A stretch of 46,854 nucleotides of DNA, from the NCBI RefSeq assembly GCF_000711895.1, contig NZ_JONO01000041.1, forward strand, positions 1 through 46,854. The letters run 5' to 3'. Numbering within the stretch: the stretch's first letter is position 1; each line of letters opens with the position of its first letter. The notes under the pieces are model-generated. The model was not told where the DNA came from. It saw only the letters and a list, made by a program, of their open reading frames with translations, and did no database searches. Of this stretch, positions 8,487 through 17,185 are shown one piece after another. Origin of the DNA: Photorhabdus australis DSM 17609 (GTDB lineage: Bacteria > Pseudomonadota > Gammaproteobacteria > Enterobacterales > Enterobacteriaceae). Made by a program: the position numbers and the translations under genes.

Positions 8487-9230
8487 CTACTGAATAATTA
8501 GTGTCAATATTTCCTGTGGGTAGATAATAAACTGCCCGCGGAATAGGGTACCTGCTGGATAATGATTAGTCAGTGTCTCCTGCAATTGTAGTGTTATTTC
8601 ATTATCTTCGAGGGATAGGGCAATAACTTCAGCGACTTCAAATCCAAAAAATCGTTTTACGTGTGGATAGAGTGCTTTAAATAGGCTTTCTTTTACAGAA
8701 AATGCCAATGTGAACATGTGTTCAGGGGGTAAATGGTAATTATTTAGGCAGGATATTTCTCTATTATTCAATACCATTTTTATCATTTCGTTCATATTTT
8801 GATGGCTGACAATGGTTTCTATATCGACACCAATTAATCGGTTATTGGTTTGCGGTGCTGCCAGTACAATAGTGCGATGAGATGAATGTGAAACAGAACC
8901 GCAAATCCCCTGGGGCCAGATGGGTGCGCGATCAGTGCCAGATATTAAATTAAACGCGGGTTGCCCTAATTGTGCTAAAAGTTGGCGGGCACAATAGCGT
9001 GCGGCCAGATATTCAGCTCGTCGTTTGTTGACTGCTTTATTTAATTGGGCAGGGAAGGGAAGATTTAACTGTCTGAATAGTTCATCGTGATAATAAGAGA
9101 GATCAAAACAAGCCTGCCAGAGATGTACTTGAGGATATTGAATAACCGTTCCATACTCGATTTGAGTGATAAATCCATTACCATCTTTTGGCAGCGTGGT
9201 TTGACTGGTATGTATAACTGTTTGTTCCAT
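8487..9230 (-). CDS. ngrA: 4'-phosphopantetheinyl transferase, EntD/NgrA type
   Basis: This 247-residue enzyme would move the phosphopantetheine arm of CoA onto carrier domains of non-ribosomal peptide and polyketide synthases. Diagnostic motifs are present in the right order: GTDRAPIWPQGICGSVSHS (about 97-115), the metal-binding IGVDIE (about 133-138), and FSVKESLFKALYP (about 176-188) with the essential W/F-S-x-K-E-x-x-x-K pattern. In Photorhabdus the EntD homologue NgrA is required for siderophore and antibiotic production and for supporting nematode growth, so that symbol is offered by homology. The gene stands alone, with an ERIC element 34 bases upstream of its start and a fimbrial operon beyond. 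The long N-terminus (about 40 residues before the usual EntD start) is ordinary for this group. Confidence 0.85.
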   Translation of the reverse strand: MEQTVIHTSQTTLPKDGNGFITQIEYGTVIQYPQVHLWQACFDLSYYHDELFRQLNLPFPAQLNKAVNKRRAEYLAARYCARQLLAQLGQPAFNLISGTDRAPIWPQGICGSVSHSSHRTIVLAAPQTNNRLIGVDIETIVSHQNMNEMIKMVLNNREISCLNNYHLPPEHMFTLAFSVKESLFKALYPHVKRFFGFEVAEVIALSLEDNEITLQLQETLTNHYPAGTLFRGQFIIYPQEILTLIIQ

Positions 9231-9264
9231 GTTGATTATCCAGATAAGAAGATGCTATACAGTT

Positions 9265-9391
9265 TATACCCGTTATCTTTCAAGTTACCTCTTTGTTGGC
9301 TGCACTCACTCACCCCGGTCACATAGTTATCTATGCTCCCGGGGATTCGCTCCCTTGCCGTCGCGACGCATCTTGAAATCCATAGGGTATA
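9265..9391 (+). repeat. ERIC element, full length (127 bp)
   Basis: The termini are TATACCCGTTATCTTTCAAG and CTTGAAATCCATAGGGTATA, with CTTTGTTGGCTGCACTCACT inside. It fills the gap between the tip-adhesin stop (9400) and the ngrA-like start (9230), ending only 8 bases from the adhesin stop codon. Transcripts from the fimbrial operon toward ngrA would include it as a long hairpin. Confidence 0.92.
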
Positions 9392-9399
9392 TATTAATA

Positions 9400-10428
9400 T
9401 CATTCATATTGAATTGTAAAATGTGCGGTAGCATTAGCTATTCCGCCGGTTATTTTATTTCTGGTTTGGTAATATCGGGCAGTAAAATGAGCGACATAGT
9501 CAGGATCTTGTGATGTGCGATTAAGAACCAGAGGATTTTCCAGAGAAACAGGTGTTCCGCCATATAAGATTTGGACACCAATGCCTTTTGCTGTATTTGC
9601 ATTGTTGCTATTATCTAATCGAATAACACTATCTGGAGTGTCTGTAGGGTTTTTAATCCTTTTTCCTGAAAAGGTAATTTTAGGTATAACATTCTCTACA
9701 CAATTCATAATTATATCAAAATTAGCATAGCCAGCAGTGGTTCCTTTTCCTTTAAATAAAGAACCTTGTACGTTACCGAAGTTTACATTTCGTAATGGTG
9801 TTGTTGTCATGCAACCCATGGTCTTAAATCTATATGTACTTGAATGTCTTACTGAAATTAAATTTAGTACTGGGCTTCCTAATACTGCTAATTTAAACAT
9901 GACTCCGGAAGATAGTGATTTTCCTGAATGAATTGCCCCTTTCTTATGAAGATAAATACTAACATTTCCTATATCTTTCCAGGTGATTTTTTTTCTTGTT
10001 CCAGAGTTATATGAATAGTTATTTCCATCTGTTTTAGGATAGCCTATTTTACCAATATTCCCTCCAGAAATAACGAAATATAAATATAACTTGTCTTCGA
10101 TGATTTTTAATCCACCAGTGCCATGTTCAGTATTACCCGGTTTTCCAGTAAGAACACTGTCGCCAAACATTAGGGGGATATTTTCTTCATCACATGAAAA
10201 AATTGGAGCGTTTACATCAATACCCATTGTTGAGGCTATATGTTCAGCACTGAAAGTTTTGATGTTAATGTCTTTATTATTCGCTTTGTTAATCTCTTTT
10301 TCATATTCTTTTAAATTAAAATACAAAGAAATAGGGGTGGCTTTCGGGTTTAATTGACATTCTGCAAATGACTTGTTGCTGTTTAACAGTAGTATAGGAG
10401 CAATGAATAACCATAAGTAGTGTTTCAT
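9400..10428 (-). CDS. Fimbrial tip adhesin (two-domain)
   Basis: The 342-residue product has a signal peptide (MKHYLWLFIAPILLLNSNKSFA, cleaved before ECQLN). Its N-terminal lectin-like region of about 200 residues has no clear relatives that I can name. The C-terminal pilin domain is recognisable from TMGCMTTTPLRNVNFGNVQGS, the second cysteine in FDIIMNCVEN, and a terminal FTIQYE donor-strand-binding edge. This two-domain layout, about twice the length of a pilin, is that of FimH/MrpH-type adhesins. The gene is last in the leftward operon, 28 bases after the usher stop, a normal place for the tip subunit. Binding specificity cannot be read from the sequence. The coding region is AT-rich like the rest of the operon. 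Confidence 0.75.
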   Translation of the reverse strand: MKHYLWLFIAPILLLNSNKSFAECQLNPKATPISLYFNLKEYEKEINKANNKDINIKTFSAEHIASTMGIDVNAPIFSCDEENIPLMFGDSVLTGKPGNTEHGTGGLKIIEDKLYLYFVISGGNIGKIGYPKTDGNNYSYNSGTRKKITWKDIGNVSIYLHKKGAIHSGKSLSSGVMFKLAVLGSPVLNLISVRHSSTYRFKTMGCMTTTPLRNVNFGNVQGSLFKGKGTTAGYANFDIIMNCVENVIPKITFSGKRIKNPTDTPDSVIRLDNSNNANTAKGIGVQILYGGTPVSLENPLVLNRTSQDPDYVAHFTARYYQTRNKITGGIANATAHFTIQYE

Positions 10429-10456
10429 ATAAATTCCGGTTGAGAATTATTCTTAA

Positions 10457-12937
10457 TTATTGACAACTCAATGAGGCCAAGATGATACCATTAATTTTTT
10501 GGTATTTTTTACTATCAAAATTAATATAACAGTTTTGTTGATCGCCCAAATCAGCTTTTAACTTTGCTGTATCACCAACACCGTTGAGAAAGACTTCTCC
10601 TCTTTCATTGACCATACCATTGATATTATTCTCACTTGTGATTATCGTCCCGAATGGGAGTTTCTTACTTTTATGTTGTAATGTTAAAAATACCCGATGA
10701 CCAACACGAATAGAATAATCAGCCAATACCAGAGCCCCTTTTGTTGGAATAACTTTAGTGGTTGGATTATCAATATCTACGTCAGTACTAAATGTATTGG
10801 TATCAAGAGATAAAGCATTCTCGCGATATTGCGATATATAAGGTACAACGGTATATCCTCGCCAGTCTGTACTGATAGAGGTATTATTTAATACTTTTGC
10901 ATTAGCTGCCCCGGGAGCGCGAATTAAAGCACTGGCACCGCTTTCGCTAATATTTTGTGCCAGGGTAACACCATAAGGATGTGCAATAATTGAGCCCTCT
11001 AGTCCATAATTAATACGCTTATTTTTTCTATGATTAGTGGTGTAACCCGCATTTACTGAACCGTATGATCCTCTATAATACAAGCTAACTGTATTACCTG
11101 ATTCTTTTTCCTTCTCTGATTTTTCGTAGCTGTAATTCTGAGAAACCATATAGTTCAGATTCTGCTGTTCAAGTAAAGAGCCAGATAATGTCATAGTATG
11201 TTGGCTGTCGCCATTTGTATTATAAGTGGTATCATAATCTACAGTTGCACTATGATTACCGGATGGCAACCATTTATCCAGAGGAACACTAACATTTAAC
11301 GAAAAAGTTTGATCGTTATTCATGCCTGAACGATTACGATGGTAATTGTAGTTCAATGATAAGGAGATGTTATGAATATTGGTGTGATAAGACATCATAT
11401 ATGATCGATTCTTGCTGGTTTTATCTTGCCAGTAATCTTGTTGCCAGGCTGATAATGAAAGATTGCCATATTGACCTAAACTTTGTCCCAGGGTTATTTG
11501 CATATGGTTTTTCGGCGCACTATTTCTGTTGTTATCAGTAATTGGGTAATTGTTATTAGCATCGCTAAAACTGAAAAAACCATTGGTATTGTAACGATAG
11601 CCAGCTAATGTCACCGTGGTATTCGTGGCAGTGAAGCTTTTATTGTAGCGTACCTGATAAGACTGGCCGGTTTTCTTTTCTCTATTTGGGAAATGCGTTT
11701 CTGCCTTTGTGACATCTATTGAAACAGTACCAAATAAGCCGAGATTGTGCCCTAAACCTAATGCATAACTCCGATAGTCGGAAGAAGCAATTGTTCCACC
11801 ATAAATTGTGGTGCTGTCCCATAGCCCGTAAGTGACTTCTGTCTGGACAAATTTTTTTTTGTTGGCTTGTTTGTTGCCACTGAATTTACCGATATTAACA
11901 GAATATTTCGTTTGCCCTTTACGAATCGTCAATGGTGAGGCTGCAAAGGGTTGAGTAAATTTTCTGACTTTACCATTTTCTTCATAAATAGAGACCTCCA
12001 GATCACCATTTGAGTTGCTGGGATAAATATCGGTAATTTCAAATGCGCCAGGTGGAACAAAAGTCTGATAAATCAGATTATCTTTCTGATGGATTTCTAT
12101 TCTGGCGTGAGTCATAGCAATACCGCGAACGACAGGAGCAAATCTTTGTTGACTGTCTGGCAGCATTTGACTATCAGACATCAGTTTAACACCATTAAAA
12201 GTGAAACTATCGAACACCGTGCTATCAGTTGTTGTTTCGCCCAATACCAATCGGGATCTTAATGGACGAATATCTCGCTCAGCATAAGCTTTAAGTGATT
12301 TCCATTCAGATGTTGTACTATTACGGCTATAGTAACTATTATGACGAACGCGCCACGGACCTAAATTAAAGCCACTACGTAAATTCAGGTATTGATTTTG
12401 TTCACTTTGATTTTTATTCCAGGATTGCATGCCTGTTAGATTGTAATTGGTAAAAAACATAGGCAAACCATCATCCCACTGATCAGGAGAGATTTCTCCC
12501 CTGATTTGTGATCTCATTGCCGCCTGAGGAAAATTCAGCGTTAAAGTAAGATGACTTAAATCCAAATCTGCTGATGCATATTTAATATATTTCTCTGGTT
12601 GAGAAATGATTTCCTGTTCAGAAAGTGATGCTAATTCAGGGAAGCTTTCTGTTTTTACCCCAATTTCTTTTAGTAAGCTGACAGATAATTCAGGACAAAG
12701 TTTTTCACCACAGTCAATAAAGGATAGGTTTTTGATGCCAATATCCTGTTGATTGACGATAACATTCACTTTATAGATACCCGGAATGTAACTATCTGTT
12801 TGTGCCAAACTGTCCAGATTAATGTTTTCTCTGTCTTCATCTGATAATTGTAATGCATTTATATCAAAGTACAGCTCTGCATATGCTGGCAATGATAAAC
12901 AATAAGCGAGTAAAGCAAAGCTGATTATTCTTTTCAC
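10457..12937 (-). CDS. Outer-membrane fimbrial usher, FimD/PapC family
   Basis: This 826-residue protein has a signal peptide (ending AYA before ELYFD), the N-terminal chaperone-binding domain (YFDINALQLSDEDRENINL onwards), and the family signature region around GFNLGPWRVRHN and RDIRPLRSRLVLGE. The middle includes the plug-domain strand pattern VPPGAFEITDIYPSNSNGDL, and the C-terminal domains end with a cysteine pair (QQNCYINF ... SLSCQ). Ushers form the 24-stranded pore through which chaperone-subunit complexes are assembled into pili. The length is within the family norm (800-880). It lies 23 bases after the chaperone gene. No frameshift or missing segment is visible, so the secretion apparatus looks intact. 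Confidence 0.93.
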   Translation of the reverse strand: MKRIISFALLAYCLSLPAYAELYFDINALQLSDEDRENINLDSLAQTDSYIPGIYKVNVIVNQQDIGIKNLSFIDCGEKLCPELSVSLLKEIGVKTESFPELASLSEQEIISQPEKYIKYASADLDLSHLTLTLNFPQAAMRSQIRGEISPDQWDDGLPMFFTNYNLTGMQSWNKNQSEQNQYLNLRSGFNLGPWRVRHNSYYSRNSTTSEWKSLKAYAERDIRPLRSRLVLGETTTDSTVFDSFTFNGVKLMSDSQMLPDSQQRFAPVVRGIAMTHARIEIHQKDNLIYQTFVPPGAFEITDIYPSNSNGDLEVSIYEENGKVRKFTQPFAASPLTIRKGQTKYSVNIGKFSGNKQANKKKFVQTEVTYGLWDSTTIYGGTIASSDYRSYALGLGHNLGLFGTVSIDVTKAETHFPNREKKTGQSYQVRYNKSFTATNTTVTLAGYRYNTNGFFSFSDANNNYPITDNNRNSAPKNHMQITLGQSLGQYGNLSLSAWQQDYWQDKTSKNRSYMMSYHTNIHNISLSLNYNYHRNRSGMNNDQTFSLNVSVPLDKWLPSGNHSATVDYDTTYNTNGDSQHTMTLSGSLLEQQNLNYMVSQNYSYEKSEKEKESGNTVSLYYRGSYGSVNAGYTTNHRKNKRINYGLEGSIIAHPYGVTLAQNISESGASALIRAPGAANAKVLNNTSISTDWRGYTVVPYISQYRENALSLDTNTFSTDVDIDNPTTKVIPTKGALVLADYSIRVGHRVFLTLQHKSKKLPFGTIITSENNINGMVNERGEVFLNGVGDTAKLKADLGDQQNCYINFDSKKYQKINGIILASLSCQ

Positions 12938-12960
12938 AATACACTCATCAGATAATATTA

Positions 12961-13626
12961 TTAGAAATTAAACAGGCGCTCTTCCGTTATGCCACCGTAA
13001 TCATTAATAGCCGTCAGCATCACGCTTTTTATATTACTTTGGGCCGGAAATACCTTGTGACCAAAAGGTGGAATAAATCCTGGTCTGGCTATTAGTTTGC
13101 CATCGATTTTCATCTCACTAAGATTAATGTAATAAGCTGTGGGATTAGTTAATTGAACACTATTGGCATTACGTGATGCTGCCAAACGATGAATAGCATT
13201 ATTCGCATCATCATCAGATAGCCCAGTTGGGCGATAAATCAGTTTGATAATGTTTTTGATCGTTATAATCATCTTGCTGTTGTCATTTTTTTCAACCGCC
13301 GGAATTGCATTGACATTGAGCAAAAATATTGATTCCCGATCTGATGGTAGATAATTTCCCACATATGAAACACGGATTTGATGCTCGCTTTCCTTCGCCA
13401 CCTTAAACAATGGTGGAGTAATAACGAACGGTACTTTGTTTTGACTGTTATCGATATTATCTACCCACGATTGAATAAGATAAGGTCTTTCTGTATCTGA
13501 GTTAGTGATAGATATAGTGGCTTCTTTTTGTGAGCCATTATAGATAAGGCGGGTTCCGCCGAGGGTTATTCCTGCCTGTGCCTGAAATACCAATATGATA
13601 AGAAAAAGCGAAATAATAAAACGCAA
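12961..13626 (-). CDS. Periplasmic fimbrial chaperone, PapD/FimC family
   Basis: The 221-residue protein has a short signal peptide (cleaved after AQA, before GITLGGTRLIYNG). It has the two immunoglobulin-like domains of pilus chaperones: domain 1 carries GTRLIYNGSQKEATISITN, the basic and aromatic segment PYLIQSWVDN, FVITPPLFKV and LFLLNVNAIPAVE-like strands, and domain 2 is shorter. These proteins cap pilins by donor-strand complementation and deliver them to the usher. The conserved Arg (GTR) and Lys at the cleft that anchor the pilin C-terminus are present. The gene lies 58 bases after the major pilin gene and 23 bases before the usher, a standard order. Confidence 0.92.
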   Translation of the reverse strand: MRFIISLFLIILVFQAQAGITLGGTRLIYNGSQKEATISITNSDTERPYLIQSWVDNIDNSQNKVPFVITPPLFKVAKESEHQIRVSYVGNYLPSDRESIFLLNVNAIPAVEKNDNSKMIITIKNIIKLIYRPTGLSDDDANNAIHRLAASRNANSVQLTNPTAYYINLSEMKIDGKLIARPGFIPPFGHKVFPAQSNIKSVMLTAINDYGGITEERLFNF

Positions 13627-13684
13627 TGTTTTTACTCCCTGAACTAAAGATGGCTCACCAAATGAATAAATATGTATATGCTGT

Positions 13685-14212
13685 TTATGGATAATCTGTA
13701 GTAATATTCACATTACTGGTAAAGTTACCGGCAGTAACTGTATTCCCTGTTGATATTAAATGGGCCTTAATTGTATAATTTCCGCTTCCACTATTTATGT
13801 TAATATTATTAACCTTAGTGCCAGGTTTTATTTCTGTAGTACCGTCTGATTTATACATTGCAATAGCAACATTTTTAAGTGTCGTAGCAAAATAGTTGGT
13901 GTTATCAGAAGAGTCGGTATTTGTTGTTCCTGCATCAAATTGAATATTAAATGCTGATACAGAAGTAGGGCATTTTACAAAGCTAATTGTAAACTCTTTA
14001 AGTTCAGATGACTTGCCTGTCTCTCCATTTAATACAGATGTAAATATGTGACCAAAATCAAACTCATTTTTATTGCCATTACTGTCAACAGTGCAAGTGC
14101 TATCAATAATCTTACCGTTAAATTTAATTGTTCCATCATGAGATAATGCACTGAAACTGCTAAAAGTCCCTGATATCATCACTAAAGAAGCCCAAATAAA
14201 ATTCTTTCTCAT
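13685..14212 (-). CDS. Major fimbrial subunit (type 1-like pilin)
   Basis: The 175-residue protein has a signal peptide (cleaved after ALS, before HDGTIKFNGKI). It shows the pilin hallmarks: an alternating hydrophobic N-terminal donor strand (GTIKFNGKIIDSTC), a cysteine pair (Cys in DSTCTV and in SFVKCPTS) about 40 residues apart, and a C-terminal NVNITTDYP-type beta-zipper ending in an aromatic near the last residue. It is first in the operon, and the 58-base gap to the chaperone gene would allow the usual excess of pilin mRNA. No recombinase gene lies beside it, unlike phase-variable mrp/fim operons. Regulation may involve the palindrome about 125 bases upstream. Confidence 0.88.
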   Translation of the reverse strand: MRKNFIWASLVMISGTFSSFSALSHDGTIKFNGKIIDSTCTVDSNGNKNEFDFGHIFTSVLNGETGKSSELKEFTISFVKCPTSVSAFNIQFDAGTTNTDSSDNTNYFATTLKNVAIAMYKSDGTTEIKPGTKVNNININSGSGNYTIKAHLISTGNTVTAGNFTSNVNITTDYP

Positions 14213-14336
14213 TTAAAAATACCTTACCTTAATAAATATGTGTTTTGGTTTTTTCTATATAATAAAACTCTATATCTAACCAGAGTTATAATTTATTGGT
14301 TGATTATATGGTTGCAGACATTTTTATAGCGGTGTG

Positions 14337-14352
14337 AAACTCAATTGAGTTT
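14337..14352. promoter_or_regulatory. Perfect 16-bp palindrome upstream of pilin gene
   Basis: The sequence AAACTCAATTGAGTTT is its own reverse complement. It lies 125 bases upstream of the pilin start codon, a distance compatible with an operator for a dimeric regulator of the fimbrial operon. No terminator role is likely, as the stem has no loop. A chance origin in AT-rich DNA cannot be excluded. Confidence 0.35.
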
Positions 14353-15757
14353 ACCTCTATTTTTGTCTTTTTTAATCGATGTGAATAAGTAATTTTTTAC
14401 TAATGAAGAATTCTTGTATAGTCTCCTTAAACATTTCGATGATGAATAAATCACACCCATTTTGACACTTATTTCCCGTTTACTGTAGCTTGCATATATC
14501 ACCATTTTTGGATAATTGTCGTTATTCTCTTGTGGGTATTCAAGGCAATATTTATCTTTAGGATATCATCATGTTTGTTAATAATAATCTCTGATATTAA
14601 TTTTAGCACAAGAGAGTATATTATTTGTTCTCCAGAATATCATCTTTTTCTGTAAATATATCAGCGTTATCGATCATGATTCTCACTTTTGTTGAAATAT
14701 TGCAAGTGATAAATTGCCATACCAGTAATGAAATTCTTACAAGATGATGGCTATAATGCAGTGAAAAACTCTTTTGGAATAGAATTAGGAAAACTGCCAT
14801 CTTCGTTATGATTACGATAGCAATAAGTTTTTTCTAATGTCTTCAGTTTATTTTCAATTCGGAATTTTCATCTTTCTGTAGGACTATTATCACTCGACGA
14901 TGTGGAGTATTAACTAAAATATGATCTTTTTCAACAACTTAAACAAAAAAAATGATGTTTTTTTTAAAACTATCAAATTGTCTTTCTTTTTCATTATGTT
15001 ATAACTTTAAATTAATCGTTTGATTTAATTGGTTTTGTATGGCCTTGGTTTTCTGCATGAGATAATTTTTTACTTTACTATACTATCACTCATATAGTTT
15101 AGTGTGATTTTCGGTCTCATTTTTGGCTATATGATTAATTTTAGTAACCTATCCAGGCTTCGCATGGTTGGTGCAACATAATTACATTGCTGTTAAACAT
15201 CTTCAAAAGATATATTATAGAAATCTGTTTTTTATTGCTGTTGAAGAAAATATCATTATTGAAAATAGTGAGTACGGGAGTCTCTATGTTACGATTTAAT
15301 TAAGTGTTGTGGAAGAAGTTATATTGATGATTTCAATGGCTGTTATTATTAAATAAAATGATTTATAGAAATAGGTAATGAAATTTAGAGAGTAAAACGT
15401 AAAGTTAAAATTATTAATTGGGGAATATTATCTTAACTTAATTAGTGATAGTGTAGGTATTTTACTGATAATAACATTGTTATTTTACCCATTATTATTT
15501 TATGGCTATTGCAAAGTATAGGGATGGAATTATTTTATTTTCTGTATTTATAAGGATAATGGTTGAGAAAAATCATCGATTAAACTCCTTGATTTTGCGA
15601 TTTATGCCTGGGAAATCTTAGCCTGACTGGATAATGGATTGGGCTGGAATAAAAATTTGTAAAAAATTTTTCAGTCGACCTTTACAATTGCTGATTCTGT
15701 TAACTAGAATCAAGATAGTAGGTTAGCAAATATTACTTTATTAGGGACGTATGAAAA

Positions 15758-15801
15758 GAGTATTGGTTATATATGGGAATAGTATTAGTTATATATGGAT
15801 T
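15758..15801. repeat. 22-bp tandem duplication
   Basis: Two adjacent 22-base units, each containing the common core GTATTRGTTATATATGG, differ at a few positions. A near-perfect hairpin (AAATGTCAT/ATGGCATTT) follows at 15806-15829. The duplication explains much of the apparent reading frame starting at 15751, whose product has no recognisable features. Confidence 0.6.
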
Positions 15802-15992
15802 AGAAATGTCATGTTTATATGGCATTTCTTAAACCGATACAGAAATTTATATTTTTTGCATAGTATCCTTTCACAGATTGGTATTTTTCTAAATAGGGAT
15901 ACTATTCGTTATTTCCTGCCAGGAGATCGCCAAAAGGGAAGCGTAGTGCCATAGCGATGGCATCTGGTGTGTCGATACTTAGGTCTTGCCGA

Positions 15993-16136
15993 TTACGGTT
16001 TCGATAGTGCAGTTTTAGAGATGCTTGATAGTTTAGAAAGATCATTCCGTGAAATATTTATCGCCTGTCGCAATTGTTTGGCTGTGTGGCCGATATTAGT
16101 GCAGGTTTTTTTATCTTGTTTTTTATTAAATCGGAT
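15993..16136 (-). pseudogene. Remnant of an XRE-family HTH regulator gene
   Basis: A 47-codon stretch without a start codon encodes IGHTAKQLRQA followed by RNDLSKLSSISKTALSK, which is the first half of an XRE/Cro-type helix-turn-helix domain (helices 1-3). A TAA ends the frame straight after the recognition helix, where intact proteins continue with LENG and further helices. The overlapping frame (minus strand, 15902-16045) stays open for 47 residues and contains DTPDAIAMALRFPFGDLLAG, which I cannot assign. The parent gene may have been a HipB-like or phage-type regulator. Only a fragment remains. Confidence 0.55.
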
Positions 16137-16318
16137 CTATTGATATTGTTAACATTATAATAAAAATATGCAGTTAGTCTCTGCTAAGTGAGAATAATGA
16201 CAATAATTTTATGATCATTAATTTAAGGGGATGAAGGCACGTAATGAAGTTTGTATTAGGAGTTCCCTGTTACACTTCAAATGATTAATTATTATATATA
16301 ACAGACATTGAGGATACT

Positions 16319-16930
16319 ATGAATAACTATTACGATTATATAATTATTGCCAGTATGGTGAGTATGGTCTTAATTATGCCAGGACCAACAAATACTCTTT
16401 TGGTATCATCTGGATATTCACACGGTTTTATCAGTACACTCAGGCTGATATTGGCTGAAGCGTTCGGTTATTTAACAGCAATTAGTTTGTGGGGACTATT
16501 TTTATCTACAATCTCTCAAACTTTCGTATGGTTGTTGGTTGCTTTAAAACTTTGCGCTTCGACATACATTGCTTATTTGGCTTTCAAAGTTTGGCATTTC
16601 TCATTAGATAAAGAAAAAGCAAAAGTTTATTTTAGCACGGTATTATTTGCCACGTTGCTTAATCCTAAGGCTTTTGTATTTGCTACATATATATTTCCTC
16701 TTACTGCATTTACTGTGTGGTCAGAATATACTCTTTCCATGACAACTTTTGTTTGTGCGTTATTACCTGTTTCCCTGATTTGGGTGGGAGCGGGAAAAGT
16801 GCTATATCTGGGAAATATGGGAAAAAAGCGTTTAAAACCCGAACTGTTTTATCGTCTTGCTTCTTTAGTGTTATCTGTTTTTTCATTCTCAATGTTTTAT
16901 ACGTCAATGAAAGGTATTTTATATCTCTGA
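16319..16930 (+). CDS. LysE/RhtB-family amino-acid exporter
   Basis: The 203-residue membrane protein has the family signature at the N-terminus (LIMPGPTNTLLVSSGYSHG, about residues 18-36) and five to six hydrophobic segments in the LysE/RhtB pattern. The ATG at 316319-type position is preceded by GAGG eight bases upstream (16309-16312 region). Family members export lysine, threonine, homoserine or similar compounds by proton antiport; the substrate cannot be told here. The charged central loop (SLDKEKAKVYFS) is followed by LLNPKAFVFA, another conserved patch. The gene stands alone after the gene desert and converges on ybaL, with a strong hairpin (17055-17099) between them. Confidence 0.85.
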   Translation: MNNYYDYIIIASMVSMVLIMPGPTNTLLVSSGYSHGFISTLRLILAEAFGYLTAISLWGLFLSTISQTFVWLLVALKLCASTYIAYLAFKVWHFSLDKEKAKVYFSTVLFATLLNPKAFVFATYIFPLTAFTVWSEYTLSMTTFVCALLPVSLIWVGAGKVLYLGNMGKKRLKPELFYRLASLVLSVFSFSMFYTSMKGILYL

Positions 16931-17054
16931 TGCAGAGGTTTGGTACTACCTTCCTGTTGGTCTTTTCACATTGGGACATGGAGGAATGGATTGTGCAGGG
17001 GTACTTTATCTCAATATCTACCAGGTTTTATTTTAATGAAAATGTTGTTCTGTC

Positions 17055-17099
17055 TGAGCCGTTCCTGTCACTGATACTTAAAGTGGCAAGAACGGCTCA
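17055..17099. terminator. Long hairpin between convergent lysE-like and ybaL genes
   Basis: A perfect 10-bp outer stem (TGAGCCGTTC/GAACGGCTCA) encloses an inner stem (TGTCAC/GTGGCA with one wobble). No T-tract follows on either side, so efficient intrinsic termination is uncertain. The position between two convergent genes suggests a bidirectional end or RNA-stabilising role. Confidence 0.5.
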
Positions 17100-17185
17100 T
17101 AGGGTGTCATAGAGTAAAGGATAAAATTATGGTTCAGCTCAGTGATGAGAATGAAGAAATTATCCCATTCCATCACTGCGTTTCC

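Larger units (their letters stand above)
14213..16318. other. 2.1-kb AT-rich gene desert with decayed fragments
   Basis: Between the fimbrial operon and the LysE-type gene no reading frame has convincing coding character. The stretch contains a perfect 16-bp palindrome (14337-14352), a 22-bp tandem duplication (15758-15801) and a broken HTH gene (15993-16136). Short open stretches on both strands (for example the frame starting at 15751) lack recognisable domains and have repeat-derived sequence. The rest is plain AT-rich DNA in which I see nothing definite. Confidence 0.6.

Noticed and set aside
14213-14640. Possible invertible promoter for the fimbrial operon, as in mrp or fim
   Set aside because: I found no pair of long inverted repeats flanking a promoter-sized segment and no invertase gene; the only clear symmetry is the single 16-bp palindrome.
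14740-14920. Minus-strand fragments resembling part of a regulator (open stretches of about 30 codons in two frames)
   Set aside because: The stretches are too short and too AT-rich to distinguish from chance, and no motif could be named.
15751-15954. 67-codon plus-strand frame in the gene desert
   Set aside because: Its first part is the 22-bp tandem duplication and its end lies opposite the decayed HTH region; no ribosome-binding site of note or family resemblance.
16717-17112. 131-codon plus-strand frame overlapping the LysE-type gene
   Set aside because: It is an out-of-frame shadow of the transporter gene and continues through the 17055-17099 hairpin; no recognisable domain.
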